In this document: positions 48,393 to 58,300 of the stretch, piece after piece
Numbering within the stretch: the first letter of the stretch is position 1
Layout: the number at the start of each line of letters is the position of its first letter
NCBI GenBank assembly: GCA_963643175.1
Contig: CAVIJF010000003.1
Span: forward strand, 1 to 64,000
Length of the DNA stretch: 64,000 nucleotides
Direction of reading: 5' to 3'
From: CAMEON01 sp963643175
GTDB lineage: Bacteria > Bacillota > Clostridia > Oscillospirales > CAG-272
The notes under the pieces: model-generated
Database searches by the model: none
What the model was told of the DNA's origin: nothing
What the model saw: only the letters and a program-made list of their open reading frames with translations
Position numbers and translations under genes: made by a program

Positions 48393-49733
48393 ATGCCACA
48401 GGACAGACTGTTTGATATCTGGTTCGCCCTCCGGGTCGGGATTGCCTGCCGGGAGTTTGCGGCTGTGCTGGATGCCTATGAGTCCACCTACCAGCTTTTC
48501 AACGCCGATGCCGCCGAGCTGGAACAGCTCCCCTGCAGTGAACGCCTGCGGACGGCGCTGGGGGACAGAAGTCTGGATGAGGCGTACCGCATCAAGAGTT
48601 ACTGCGAGAAGGCGGGCGTCCGCCTGCTGTTCTGGCGGGATGCGGAGTATCCTGCCAGCCTGCGGACCCTGCTTGACCCGCCCGTCCTGCTCTACTGCCT
48701 CGGCAGACTGCCGGACTTTTCCCGTCGCCTGTGCATCAGCATCGTCGGGACGCGCACCATGAGCGAATACGGTAAGCGCATGGCGTATAAAATAGGCTAT
48801 GAACTGGCGGCAGCTGGTACCGTACCCGTATCGGGCATGGCGCTGGGCTGTGACGGCGTGGCGACAGCCGGCGCACTGGCGGCGGGCGGACATCCGGTCG
48901 CCGTGCTGGGCAGCGGCATTGACATCGTGTATCCGTCCGGGCACCTGACGCTGTACCGGGAACTGACCGCTCAGGGCACCGTTCTGACCGAGTACCCGCC
49001 CGGAACACCGCCGGAGGGGCGAAACTTCCCCGTGCGCAACCGCATCATCAGCGGACTGTCGCAGGGAACCGTGGTCGTGGAGGCGGATGAGCACTCCGGT
49101 GCGCTGATTACCGCCCGCACCGCCATCCTGCAGGGGCGGGACATCTTTGCCGTGCCCGGCAATGTCGGGGAGGTCAATTCCTCCGGTACCAACGCCCTGC
49201 TGCGGGACGGCGCTTCCATGGTGCTGGGGGCGCGGGATATTCTGGACGCCTATGCATTCCTGTACCGCGACAATCTCAACTGGGTGGGGCTGACCCGCGC
49301 AGAGCAGTCCTCCGAGCCGGATGACGGCGTTCTGCGGCGGTATGACATCCAGACCCGCACCGTGTCCTCCCGCGATTCCGGGACGCGCCGGGACGGCGCC
49401 AACCGTCCGATGCGGCGCAGTCCGGCACCGCCGCCGGCGGCGCAGACCGGGCATCCGACTCCCCCGCCGGAGCCTCCGGTGCGGGAGCAGGAACCGGCGC
49501 CGGACAGCACCCGCACACCCGTGACGGACAGCGACCGTTCCGGCAGGGTGCTGGAATCGCTGAGCGAAACACAGCGCGCCGTGTTCCTCGCCATGCCGCT
49601 GGATCACGCTGTTCCGGTGGACGCGCTGATGCGGGAGGGATTCTCCATGGGGGATGTCCTTGCCGCCATGACCGTGCTGGAAATCAAGGGACTTATCACC
49701 TCCCTGCCCGGCGGTCTGTACGCGCGCCGCTGA
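48393..49733 (+). CDS. dprA: DNA-processing protein DprA/Smf
   Basis: 446 residues, longer than the usual 300-380. An N-terminal helical region (about 1-95), the Rossmann-like core (about 105-305: ISIVGTRTMSEYGKRMA; VSGMALGCDGVATAGAL; VAVLGSGIDIVYPSGH; RNRIISGLSQGTVVVEA), a Pro-rich linker of about 75 residues (about 315-390, PAPPPAAQTGHPTPPPEPP), and a C-terminal winged helix (VPVDALMREGFSMGDVLAAM). DprA loads RecA on incoming single-stranded DNA in transformation. The linker is the unusual part. AAAGGAGACTGCGCT precedes the ATG. The dprA-topA-trmFO order is normal. Confidence 0.95.
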   Translation: MPQDRLFDIWFALRVGIACREFAAVLDAYESTYQLFNADAAELEQLPCSERLRTALGDRSLDEAYRIKSYCEKAGVRLLFWRDAEYPASLRTLLDPPVLLYCLGRLPDFSRRLCISIVGTRTMSEYGKRMAYKIGYELAAAGTVPVSGMALGCDGVATAGALAAGGHPVAVLGSGIDIVYPSGHLTLYRELTAQGTVLTEYPPGTPPEGRNFPVRNRIISGLSQGTVVVEADEHSGALITARTAILQGRDIFAVPGNVGEVNSSGTNALLRDGASMVLGARDILDAYAFLYRDNLNWVGLTRAEQSSEPDDGVLRRYDIQTRTVSSRDSGTRRDGANRPMRRSPAPPPAAQTGHPTPPPEPPVREQEPAPDSTRTPVTDSDRSGRVLESLSETQRAVFLAMPLDHAVPVDALMREGFSMGDVLAAMTVLEIKGLITSLPGGLYARR

Positions 49734-49817
49734 AACCCGCAGAACAGCAGCAACCGCAGCAATTTCTTCCCGAGAGGGAATATACCTCATAGATACAGAT
49801 ACACGAAAGGAAACCGT

Positions 49818-52118
49818 ATGGCAAATCTGGTTATCGTGGAGTCGCCCTCCAAGGCGAGCACCATCAAGGGCTATCTCGGCTCCAACTACAAGGTGGTGGC
49901 TTCGGTGGGTCACGTCCGGGATCTTCCCAAAAGCACCCTCGGCGTTGACATCGAGAATCATTTTCAGGCACATTATATCAACATCCGCGGCAAGGGCGAC
50001 CTCATCAAGGAGATACGCAAGGAAGCCAAAGCCGCGAACAAGGTTTTCCTTGCGACCGACCCGGACCGCGAGGGAGAGGCTATCTCGTGGCATCTTGCGA
50101 ACGCACTGGGCATCCCGGTGGAGCAGGTACAGCGCGTGACCTTCAACGAAATTACCAAGTCTGTGGTCAAGGCGTCCATCAGGCAGCCCCGTCCGCTGGA
50201 TATGAATCTGGTCAACGCCCAGCAGACCCGCCGCATTCTGGACCGTATCGTGGGCTACAAGCTGTCCCCGTACCTGTGGAAAACCGTGCGGAGCGGACTG
50301 TCCGCCGGACGTGTGCAGTCGGTGGCGACCAAGCTGATTGTGGACAGGGAGAACGAAATCCGCGCCTTTGTGCCGGAGGAGTACTGGACGGTGGACGCGG
50401 TTCTGCTGTGCGCCGACGGAAAATCCGTCCGGGTGCGCTTTGTCGGCAACCGGGAGGGCAAGGTGCGTCTGACTTGCGAGGCAGACGCCCGGCGCGTTGT
50501 GGACGATGTGACCGGCGGCACCTTCTCGGTGGCGTCCGTCAAGCGGGCGACCCGCCGGAAGAATCCGCCCCCGCCCTTCACCACCTCCACTATGCAGCAG
50601 GAGGCGTCCCGCAAGCTGAACTTCCAGTCCTCCCGCGTCATGCGCGTGGCGCAGGAGCTGTATGAAGGCGTCAATATCGGCGCGGAGCTGGGCGGCACGC
50701 AGGGTCTGATTACCTATATGCGTACCGATTCACTGCGCGTTTCCTCGGAGGCGCAGACCGCCGCCGCCGAGCTGATACGCGGCAGGTACGGGGAGCGCTA
50801 CTGCCCCGAGACGCCCCGCGTATACAAGGCGCGCGCCGGCGCACAGGACGCGCACGAGGCTATCCGCCCGGCGCGGGTGGAGCTTGACCCCGCCACCGTG
50901 CGCAAGTCACTGACGCCTGACCAGTACCGGCTGTACAAGCTGATCTGGGAGCGCTTTGTCGCCAGCCAGATGGAATCCGCCGAGCTGGAAACGCTGACGG
51001 TCGATCTGGAGTGCGGTGGCTGGGTGTTCCGCGCGAGCGGGTATACCGTGACCTTCCCCGGCTACATGGCGGTCTATGAGGAGGCCGCCGATGACGGACA
51101 GCGCAGCCGCCGGGCGGACGACCCGGAGGAGCAGCGCGACCTACGCATTCCGCCCCTGCACGAGGGGGAGAAACTGCCCTGCACGGCGGTCGAACCGGGC
51201 AGGCACTTCACGGAGCCGCCCCCGCGCTACACGGAGGGTTCCTTCATCAAACTGCTGGAGGAAAAGGGAATCGGGCGTCCGAGTACCTTTGCCACCATCG
51301 TGTCCACCATCACGACGCGCGGCTATGTCAAGCGTGAGGGCAAGGCACTGGTGCCGACCCAGCTGGGCGAGGTGACGAACGACATTATGCTCCGGAACTT
51401 TGCCACCATCGTGGACGAGCATTTTACCGCCCGCATGGAGAGCGACCTGGACGGCATCGAGGAAGGCAAGGAGAGCATGGAGGACGTGCTGAGCCGCTTC
51501 TGGGGCGGCTTTGAGAAGCAGCTGGAGCAGGCGGAGCAGCAGATAGGCTCTGTCAGCGTTTCCCTGCCGGTCGAGGAGACGGACTTTATCTGCGACAAGT
51601 GCGGTAGTCGCATGATTGTGAAGAACGGGCGCTTCGGCAAATTTGCCGCCTGCCCGAACTACCCGACCTGCAAGTCCACCCGCCCGCTGACCGATCCGGT
51701 CAAGAATCCCGCCGAGGCGGTGCCGACCGGCATGAAGTGCGAGCTGTGCGGCGCGGATATGGTGCTGCGTTCAGGGCGCTACGGTTCCTTCTATGCCTGC
51801 TCGCACTACCCGGAGTGTAAGTTCACCAAGCAGAAAACCAAGGAAATCGGCGTGCCGTGCCCCAAGTGCGGCGGGCAGATTGTGATGAAGAACGGACGCA
51901 ACCGGGCAGTGTTCTACTCCTGCGACAATTACCCCAAGTGCGATTTCTCCTCGTGGGATATGCCGACCAACGAGAAATGCCCGCAGTGCAGCGGGATGCT
52001 GTTCCGCAAGAAGGGCAAGCCCCTGCTGGTCTGTCATACCGAGGGATGCGGATACTCGCGCCCGTATGAGCCGGAGGACGCGCCGTCCGCTCCGGAGAGC
52101 GGTACGGGTGAGGTGTGA
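49818..52118 (+). CDS. topA: DNA topoisomerase I
   Basis: Relaxes negative supercoils. 766 residues: TOPRIM domain at the start (MANLVIVESPSKASTIKGYL; ATDPDREGEAISWHLA), the active-site tyrosine Y300 in GLITYMRTDSLR, and four C-terminal zinc-ribbon units (about 590-755: CDKCGSRMIVKNG; CELCGADMVLRSG; CPKCGGQIVMKNG; CPQCSGMLFRKKG). The number of ribbons varies among Clostridia; four is at the high end. GAAAGGAAACCGT precedes the ATG. The stop is 3 bases before the trmFO start. Confidence 0.97.
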   Translation: MANLVIVESPSKASTIKGYLGSNYKVVASVGHVRDLPKSTLGVDIENHFQAHYINIRGKGDLIKEIRKEAKAANKVFLATDPDREGEAISWHLANALGIPVEQVQRVTFNEITKSVVKASIRQPRPLDMNLVNAQQTRRILDRIVGYKLSPYLWKTVRSGLSAGRVQSVATKLIVDRENEIRAFVPEEYWTVDAVLLCADGKSVRVRFVGNREGKVRLTCEADARRVVDDVTGGTFSVASVKRATRRKNPPPPFTTSTMQQEASRKLNFQSSRVMRVAQELYEGVNIGAELGGTQGLITYMRTDSLRVSSEAQTAAAELIRGRYGERYCPETPRVYKARAGAQDAHEAIRPARVELDPATVRKSLTPDQYRLYKLIWERFVASQMESAELETLTVDLECGGWVFRASGYTVTFPGYMAVYEEAADDGQRSRRADDPEEQRDLRIPPLHEGEKLPCTAVEPGRHFTEPPPRYTEGSFIKLLEEKGIGRPSTFATIVSTITTRGYVKREGKALVPTQLGEVTNDIMLRNFATIVDEHFTARMESDLDGIEEGKESMEDVLSRFWGGFEKQLEQAEQQIGSVSVSLPVEETDFICDKCGSRMIVKNGRFGKFAACPNYPTCKSTRPLTDPVKNPAEAVPTGMKCELCGADMVLRSGRYGSFYACSHYPECKFTKQKTKEIGVPCPKCGGQIVMKNGRNRAVFYSCDNYPKCDFSSWDMPTNEKCPQCSGMLFRKKGKPLLVCHTEGCGYSRPYEPEDAPSAPESGTGEV

Positions 52119-52120
52119 GT

Positions 52121-53458
52121 ATGCCGACTATCCACGTATACGGCGCCGGGCTTGCCGGTTCCGAGGCGGCATGGCAGGCGGCGCGGCAGGGCGTTGACGT
52201 TGTTCTGCACGAGATGAAGCCGCATAAGATGACGCCTGCCCACCACAGCGAGGGCTTTGCCGAGCTGGTCTGCTCCAATTCGCTGCGCTCCGACCGGCTG
52301 AGCAACGCCGTCGGACTGCTCAAGGAGGAGCTTACCCGGATGGGCTCGCTCATCATGGAGGCGGCACGCGCCACGCAGGTTGCCGCCGGTTCGGCGCTGG
52401 CGGTGGACCGGGACAGATTCTCGGCGTATATCACGGATAAAATCCGCAGTCACCCCCGCATTACGGTCGTGGAGGAGGAGGTGTCCGGCATTCCGGACGG
52501 GCAGATTACCGTCGTGGCGACGGGACCGCTGACCTCCGACCCGATGGCGGCGTATATCCGGGAGCACTTTGCCGGCGACGGACTGCATTTCTTTGACGCG
52601 GTGGCACCCATCGTGGACGCCTCCACCATCAACATGGACATTGCCTTTTTCGCGTCCCGCTACAACAAGGGGGACGCGGACTATATCAACTGCCCCATGA
52701 CCCGTGAGCAGTATGACGTGTTCTATCAGGCGCTGATCGGCGCCGAGGAGGCACCGCTCAAGGAGTTCGACCGGAACCTGCAGAAGGAACTGAAGGTGTT
52801 TGAGGGCTGTATGCCGGTCGAGGTCATGGCAAAGCGCGGGTACGATACGCTCTGCTACGGTCCGCTCAAGCCTGTGGGACTGACCGACCCGCGCACGGGC
52901 ACTCATTCCTTCGCTGTGGTGCAGCTGCGGCGGGAGAATCAGGCTGGCACCATGTACAATCTGGTCGGGTTCCAGACCCACCTGACATTTCCGGAACAGC
53001 GGCGTGTGTTCCGCCTGATACCCGGACTGGAGAACGCGGAATTTCTCCGCTACGGCGTCATGCACCGCAACACCTACCTTCCCTCGCCGGATATGCTGGA
53101 GCCGGATTATTCCGTGCGGACGGCGCCGCAGGTATACTTTGCCGGGCAGATGACCGGTGTGGAGGGATACATTGAGTCCACCGGCTCCGGTTTTGTGGCA
53201 GGTTTCAACGCCGCCCGCCGTGCCCGGGGCATGGAACCGGTCATTTTCCCGACCGTCACCATGTTGGGCGCTATGGCAAACTATGTCAGCCGGGGCGGGA
53301 TGGGGGATTTTGCCCCCATGAATGCCAACTTCGGCATCGTGCCCCTGCCGGAGAAGAAAATCCGAGGCGGCAAGCTGGTGCGCAACGAAGCATTGGCGGC
53401 GCGTTCGCTGGCATGGATTGACGCCTTCACGGCGGGGCAGGAAACGCCGGCGCCCTGA
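52121..53458 (+). CDS. trmFO: FAD/folate-dependent tRNA (uracil-54) methyltransferase TrmFO
   Basis: Makes ribothymidine-54 in tRNA using methylenetetrahydrofolate and FADH2, typical of Gram-positive bacteria lacking TrmA for this site. 445 residues: the FAD-binding VYGAGLAGSEAAWQAARQGV (about 5-24), HHSEGFAELVCSNSLRSD (about 41-58) and a C-terminal IVPLPEKKIRGGKLVRNEAL. The ATG at 52121 is preferred to an in-frame GTG at 52115 because GAGG is 7 bases before it. The start lies 2 bases beyond the topA stop, so coupling is likely. Confidence 0.96.
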   Translation: MPTIHVYGAGLAGSEAAWQAARQGVDVVLHEMKPHKMTPAHHSEGFAELVCSNSLRSDRLSNAVGLLKEELTRMGSLIMEAARATQVAAGSALAVDRDRFSAYITDKIRSHPRITVVEEEVSGIPDGQITVVATGPLTSDPMAAYIREHFAGDGLHFFDAVAPIVDASTINMDIAFFASRYNKGDADYINCPMTREQYDVFYQALIGAEEAPLKEFDRNLQKELKVFEGCMPVEVMAKRGYDTLCYGPLKPVGLTDPRTGTHSFAVVQLRRENQAGTMYNLVGFQTHLTFPEQRRVFRLIPGLENAEFLRYGVMHRNTYLPSPDMLEPDYSVRTAPQVYFAGQMTGVEGYIESTGSGFVAGFNAARRARGMEPVIFPTVTMLGAMANYVSRGGMGDFAPMNANFGIVPLPEKKIRGGKLVRNEALAARSLAWIDAFTAGQETPAP

Positions 53459-53485
53459 CCCCGCGGTCAGAGAAAAGGAGTCTGT

Positions 53486-54502
53486 ATGCAACAGAAAAGA
53501 ATCATTGTGGACTGCATGGGCGGTGACCGCGCGCCCGGGGAGATGCTGGCAGGCACCGTTGCCGCCAAAGCCGCGCTGGGCGGGGAATACCTGCTGGTCG
53601 GCGTCCGGTCGGAGATGGAAGCCGCTGCCCGCGCCCGCGGCATTGACCTGTCCGCGTTTGCCCTGCGCGATGCGGAATCTGTCGTCGGGATGGAGGACGA
53701 CCCCATGTGCGTCCTGCACGCCAAAAAGAACTCGTCCATGTCGGTCGCACTGCGCGCCTTGCGGGACGGGGAGGGGGACGCCGTGGTCAGCACCGGCAAC
53801 ACCGGTGCGCTGTTCACCGGCGCCAGCCTTATTGTCCGGCGGATGCAGGGCGTACACCGCGCCGCCATTGCCACGGTGCTGGCATTCGAGAAGCCTATCC
53901 TGCTGCTGGACTCCGGCGCCAACGTGACGGTACAGCCGGATTTCCTGCCGCAGTTTGCCGTCATGGGCTCGGCGTACATGAAGGGACTGTTCGGTCTGGA
54001 GGCACCCCGCGTCGGTCTGCTGAACAACGGCGCCGAGGCGTGCAAGGGCACCCCCACGCAGACGGAGGCGTACCGCCTGCTGTCCGCCATGCCCGGCATT
54101 CATTTTGTCGGGAATGTGGAACCGAACGCTCTGCCGTTCAATGTCTGCGATGTCGCGGTGGCGGACGGCTTCACGGGCAATATATGCCTGAAGGCGTATG
54201 AGGGCGTGAGCCGGTTCATCCTGCACGGGCTGAAGGATATATTCATGACCAACGCGCTGACAAAGCTGTCCGCGCTGGGTATAAAGAAGCCGCTGGCGCA
54301 GTTCCGCAAGAAGGTGGATACCGCCGAGTACGGCGGCAGTCCCATTCTGGGACTGTGCAAGCCAGTCATCAAGGCGCACGGTTCCAGCGACGCGCGCGCC
54401 TTTGCCAACGCCATCCGGCAGGCGACCCGCCTTTGCGAGTCCGGCGTGCTGGACGGACTGGAGGCGGAGATAGCCGCCGGTGTCGCGGCGGACGGGGAAT
54501 AG
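53486..54502 (+). CDS. plsX: Acyl-ACP:phosphate acyltransferase PlsX
   Basis: Makes acyl-phosphate for phospholipid synthesis. 338 residues: MQQKRIIVDCMGGDRAPGEM, VVSTGNTGALFTGASLIV, LLDSGANVTVQPDFL and LLNNGAEACKGTP are the family landmarks. AAAAGGAGTCTGT precedes the ATG, 27 bases after trmFO. In most Bacillota fabD, fabG and acpP lie between plsX and rnc; here rnc follows at once, so the acyl-carrier gene must be elsewhere. Confidence 0.97.
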   Translation: MQQKRIIVDCMGGDRAPGEMLAGTVAAKAALGGEYLLVGVRSEMEAAARARGIDLSAFALRDAESVVGMEDDPMCVLHAKKNSSMSVALRALRDGEGDAVVSTGNTGALFTGASLIVRRMQGVHRAAIATVLAFEKPILLLDSGANVTVQPDFLPQFAVMGSAYMKGLFGLEAPRVGLLNNGAEACKGTPTQTEAYRLLSAMPGIHFVGNVEPNALPFNVCDVAVADGFTGNICLKAYEGVSRFILHGLKDIFMTNALTKLSALGIKKPLAQFRKKVDTAEYGGSPILGLCKPVIKAHGSSDARAFANAIRQATRLCESGVLDGLEAEIAAGVAADGE

Positions 54503-54544
54503 ACGGTAAAAACAACGGATGTACGGAAAGGAAGGGAATCAGCC

Positions 54545-55294
54545 ATGGGGCATGAAAGGGAACGCACTGTACCGATAGACGCAGACTGTCTTTCGGCATT
54601 GGAGAGCCGCATCGGCTACCGCTTCCGCGACCGGGGACTGCTGTGCCGGGCGCTGACGCACTCCTCCTATTCCAACGAAACGGGACAGCGCAACCATCAC
54701 CTTCTGTGCAACGAGCGGCTGGAATTTCTGGGCGATTCGGTGCTGTCGCTGGTGGTCAGCGAGTATCTGTTCACGACATACCGCGAGCTGCCGGAGGGCG
54801 ATCTGACCTGCCTGCGCAAGGATGTGGTCTGTGCGGACGCACTGGCGCGGTACGCCCGGCAGATTGACCTCGGCAGCTGTCTGCTGCTGGGCATAGGCGA
54901 GGAAAAGACCGGCGGCAGGGACAAGGTGAACATTCTGGCGGATGCCTTTGAGGCACTGCTGGCTGCCATGTTTGAGGACGCGGGGCGCGGCGGGGATGCC
55001 AAGGACGTCATAGCCGCGTTTCTGCTCCCTTTCGTGCGGCGCGATCTGCGGGAACTGGAGAGCCGGGGCGGGGACGGAGACTACAAGACCCCCCTGCAGC
55101 AGCTGATTCAGCAGACCGAGGGGGATGTGCTGGAGTACGTCCTGATCCGCGAGGAAGGACCCGACCATATGAAGACCTTCGAGGTGGAGGCACGGCTGAA
55201 CTCCAATGTCATCGGACGCGGGGTGGGTCGTTCCAAGCGCAAGGCGGAGCAGGCGGCGGCGCGGGACGCGCTGAACCTGTTCGGAGTAAAGTAA
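54545..55294 (+). CDS. rnc: Ribonuclease III
   Basis: Double-strand-specific RNase that processes rRNA precursors and regulatory RNA. 249 residues. The signature NERLEFLGDSVLSLVVSEYL (about 57-76) holds the catalytic acidic residues; DAFEALLAAMFEDAG is the second metal-binding region. The double-stranded RNA-binding domain occupies about 175-249 (DYKTPLQQLIQQTEGDVLEY; GVGRSKRKAEQAAARDAL). GGAAGGGAATCAGCC precedes the ATG. It precedes smc by 13 bases, the common arrangement. Confidence 0.97.
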   Translation: MGHERERTVPIDADCLSALESRIGYRFRDRGLLCRALTHSSYSNETGQRNHHLLCNERLEFLGDSVLSLVVSEYLFTTYRELPEGDLTCLRKDVVCADALARYARQIDLGSCLLLGIGEEKTGGRDKVNILADAFEALLAAMFEDAGRGGDAKDVIAAFLLPFVRRDLRELESRGGDGDYKTPLQQLIQQTEGDVLEYVLIREEGPDHMKTFEVEARLNSNVIGRGVGRSKRKAEQAAARDALNLFGVK

Positions 55295-55307
55295 AAGGAG
55301 ACCGCGT

Positions 55308-58300
55308 GTGTACCTACAATCAATAGAGCTGCAGGGCTTCAAGTCCTTCCCGGACCGCACAAAGCTGGATTTTGAACCCAGCGCGGTCAGCGGGACGGAC
55401 GGCAGGGGCGTGACAGTCATCGTCGGACCCAACGGGAGTGGCAAGTCCAATATCGCGGACGCGATGCGCTGGGTGCTGGGGGAAATCTCCTCCAAGACCC
55501 TGCGCGGAAGCAAGATGGAGGACGTCATTTTCGGCGGAGCGGACAGCCGCCGCCCGATGGGGTATGCCGAGGTGTCCGTGACTTTCGACAACACGTCGGA
55601 GTTCTGCCGGCTGGACTGCCCCTATGACCGCGTGACCGTCACGCGGCGCTACTTCCGGAGCGGCGAGTCGGAGTACCTTATCAACCGCAAGCCGGTGCGC
55701 CTGCGGGATATTTATGAGCTGTTCCTGAACACTGGCATCGGGCGGGACGGCTACTCCATCATCGGGCAGGGGCGCATCGCCGAGATGATTTCCCGCAAGA
55801 GCGAGGAGCGCCGGAGCGTGTTCGAGGACGCATCCGGCATTGCCCGCTACCGCGTGCGCAAGACCGAGGCACAGCGGCGGCTGGACACGACCGAGGCAAA
55901 CATGGTGCGCGTCCGGGACGTCTTTTCCGAGGTCGAGGCACAGGTCGGTCCGCTGGCGCGTGAGGCGGAAAAAGCCAAAAAGGGCATTGTACTGCTGGAG
56001 GCGCGCAGGCAGGCGGACATCAGCCTGTGGCTGTACGATTCCGGGCGTCTGCTGGGCGAGATTGACGTGGCTGCCACGACCCGCTCCCATGCGGAGTTCG
56101 ACCTGTCGCAGGCACAGGACGCCTTGCAATCGCTGGAGGTGCAGAATCAGCGCCTGACCGAGATGAACCGGGGCAGCCGGGAGACGGCGGGGCAACTGAC
56201 GGAGGAGATTACCGCCGTATCGGACGGACTGCACCGTCTGGACAGCGAGTACCGGGTGCGCGAGAGCCATATTCTGCACGCGGGCGAGGATATCGCGGCG
56301 GCGGAGGAGGCGACCCGCGCGGCGGATGCCGCCCGGGACGCCGCCCGTGCGCAGGAGCACGACCACCGGGAACAGGAGGCATCCCTGCGCTGCCGGCTGG
56401 CGGAACTGGAGGCGGAATATGCCGCCGGGACGGAGGAGCAGGAAGCCCTCAGGCGGCGGATCGGCGAGCTGTCCGAGCGCATTGACGTGACGGGGGCGGA
56501 CATCCGCGCACGCGAGGCGCAGGCGGTGGACGTGCGGGTGCGTCTGTCCGTGCTGGAAAACGCCCGCAACAGTGGCAGTGACCGCGGGAGCGGTATCCTT
56601 TCGGATATGGAGCGCTACGAGGAAACGGACGCGACATTGGCGGCGGATGTTGACAGGCGCCAGAAGAGCGTGGACGGGTACACCGCATCGCTGAATCAGA
56701 ACGACAGCGATCTGCGGGCGGCGGAAAACGCCCTGACCGTCTGCAACGAGCAGTACGGGCAGGCGCACGAGGCGCTGAATACCGCCAAGCTCCGGCGGGA
56801 TTCGGTCGCCCAGCGCATCCAGACCTTCCGCTCCATGGAGGAGCACTACGAGGGATACACGGGGGCGGTGCGGTTCGTGATGAGCCGCTACGCCGCCGGG
56901 CGGCTGTCCGGGTTCGGCGGGGAACCGTGCGGAACCGTGTACGGTCCGCTCTCCCAGATAATTCAGGTGGAAAAAGCCTACGTCACGGCGGTGGAAACGG
57001 CGCTGGGCGCCAATCTCCAGCACATCGTGGTGGAGAACGAGGCGACCGCCAAGGCGGCAATGTATGCGCTCAAGCGCGAAAATGCCGGTCGGGCAACCTT
57101 TTTCCCGCTTACCTCCATGCGCGGGCAGAACCCGACGCCGGAGATGACGCAGGCGGCAGGCTACCCCGGCTATGTTGCCGTGGCGGACGCGCTGCTGACC
57201 TGTGACGACCGCTTCCGGGCGGTGCTGTCCTCCCTGTTGGGGCGCACAGTGGTGTTTGATACCATCGACCACGCCACCGCTATGGCAAAGGCGCTCCGCT
57301 ACCGCGTCCGTGTGGTCACGCTGGACGGACAGCAGATTAACGTGGGCGGTTCCTTCACCGGCGGATCGACGTCCCAGCGGGGCGGCGCTCTGAGCCGGGC
57401 GGCGGAGGTGCGTTCGCTTGCCGAGGAGCAGAAGCAGCTGGAGAAGCAGGTCGGCGAGGCGGAACAGGCACTGACCCGCCTGCGCAATGCCGTCCGGGAA
57501 GCGGAGGAGGAGCGCGATGCCAAGCAGGACAGGCGCGACCTGCTCCGGGTCATTCTCGGGAACGAAACGGCGGCGCTGAATCAGGCAAAGGCAAAGCGGG
57601 ACGCGAACCGGACGCTGCTGGATAAGCTGCGCGACGACAGCGACCGCCTCCTTGCCGAAAGCCGGCAGTACGAGCAGGATATGGAGAATCTGCGTGCGGA
57701 GGAGGCGGCGCTGACCGCTTCCATCGGGGAGATACGCGCCGTGCGCCAGCAGGCGGACGCCGACCGCGGCGATGCCGAGGACGCCCTGAACAGCCGTACC
57801 GAAAAGCAGACCGGGCTGTACATTGCCCTGAGCGAGACGCGCAAGGACGCCGACACGCAGGCGACCTTTGCGGATGCCTGCGCGGAGCAGGCGGACAGGG
57901 CGGAGGCGGACGCGGCGGCGGCAAGGGATCGTATCGCCGCGCTGACCGGAAACCGCGAGGACTACCTGCGCGAGCAGGAAGAGAACCGCCGCCTGTATGC
58001 CGACGGGGAAAAGAAGCTGGCGGCACTCTCGGCGGACAAGAGCCGCGCGGATGAGGACAGTGCGCAGTACGAAGCCCGTCTGACGGAACTCCGGGAGCAG
58101 ATCAACCGCAAGTACGAGGACAAGGAAACGCTGTTCCGCGCCTTCACAACGGCGGATACCAAGCTGAACGGACTGAAAGCCGAGAAGGAAAAGCTGGACG
58201 CCAAGCTGCACGAGGACTACGAGATGACGCTGCCGGAGGCGCAGACCATGGCGGCGGCAATGCACTGGGAACCGGTCACGCCGGAGAACCGCCGGGAGGT

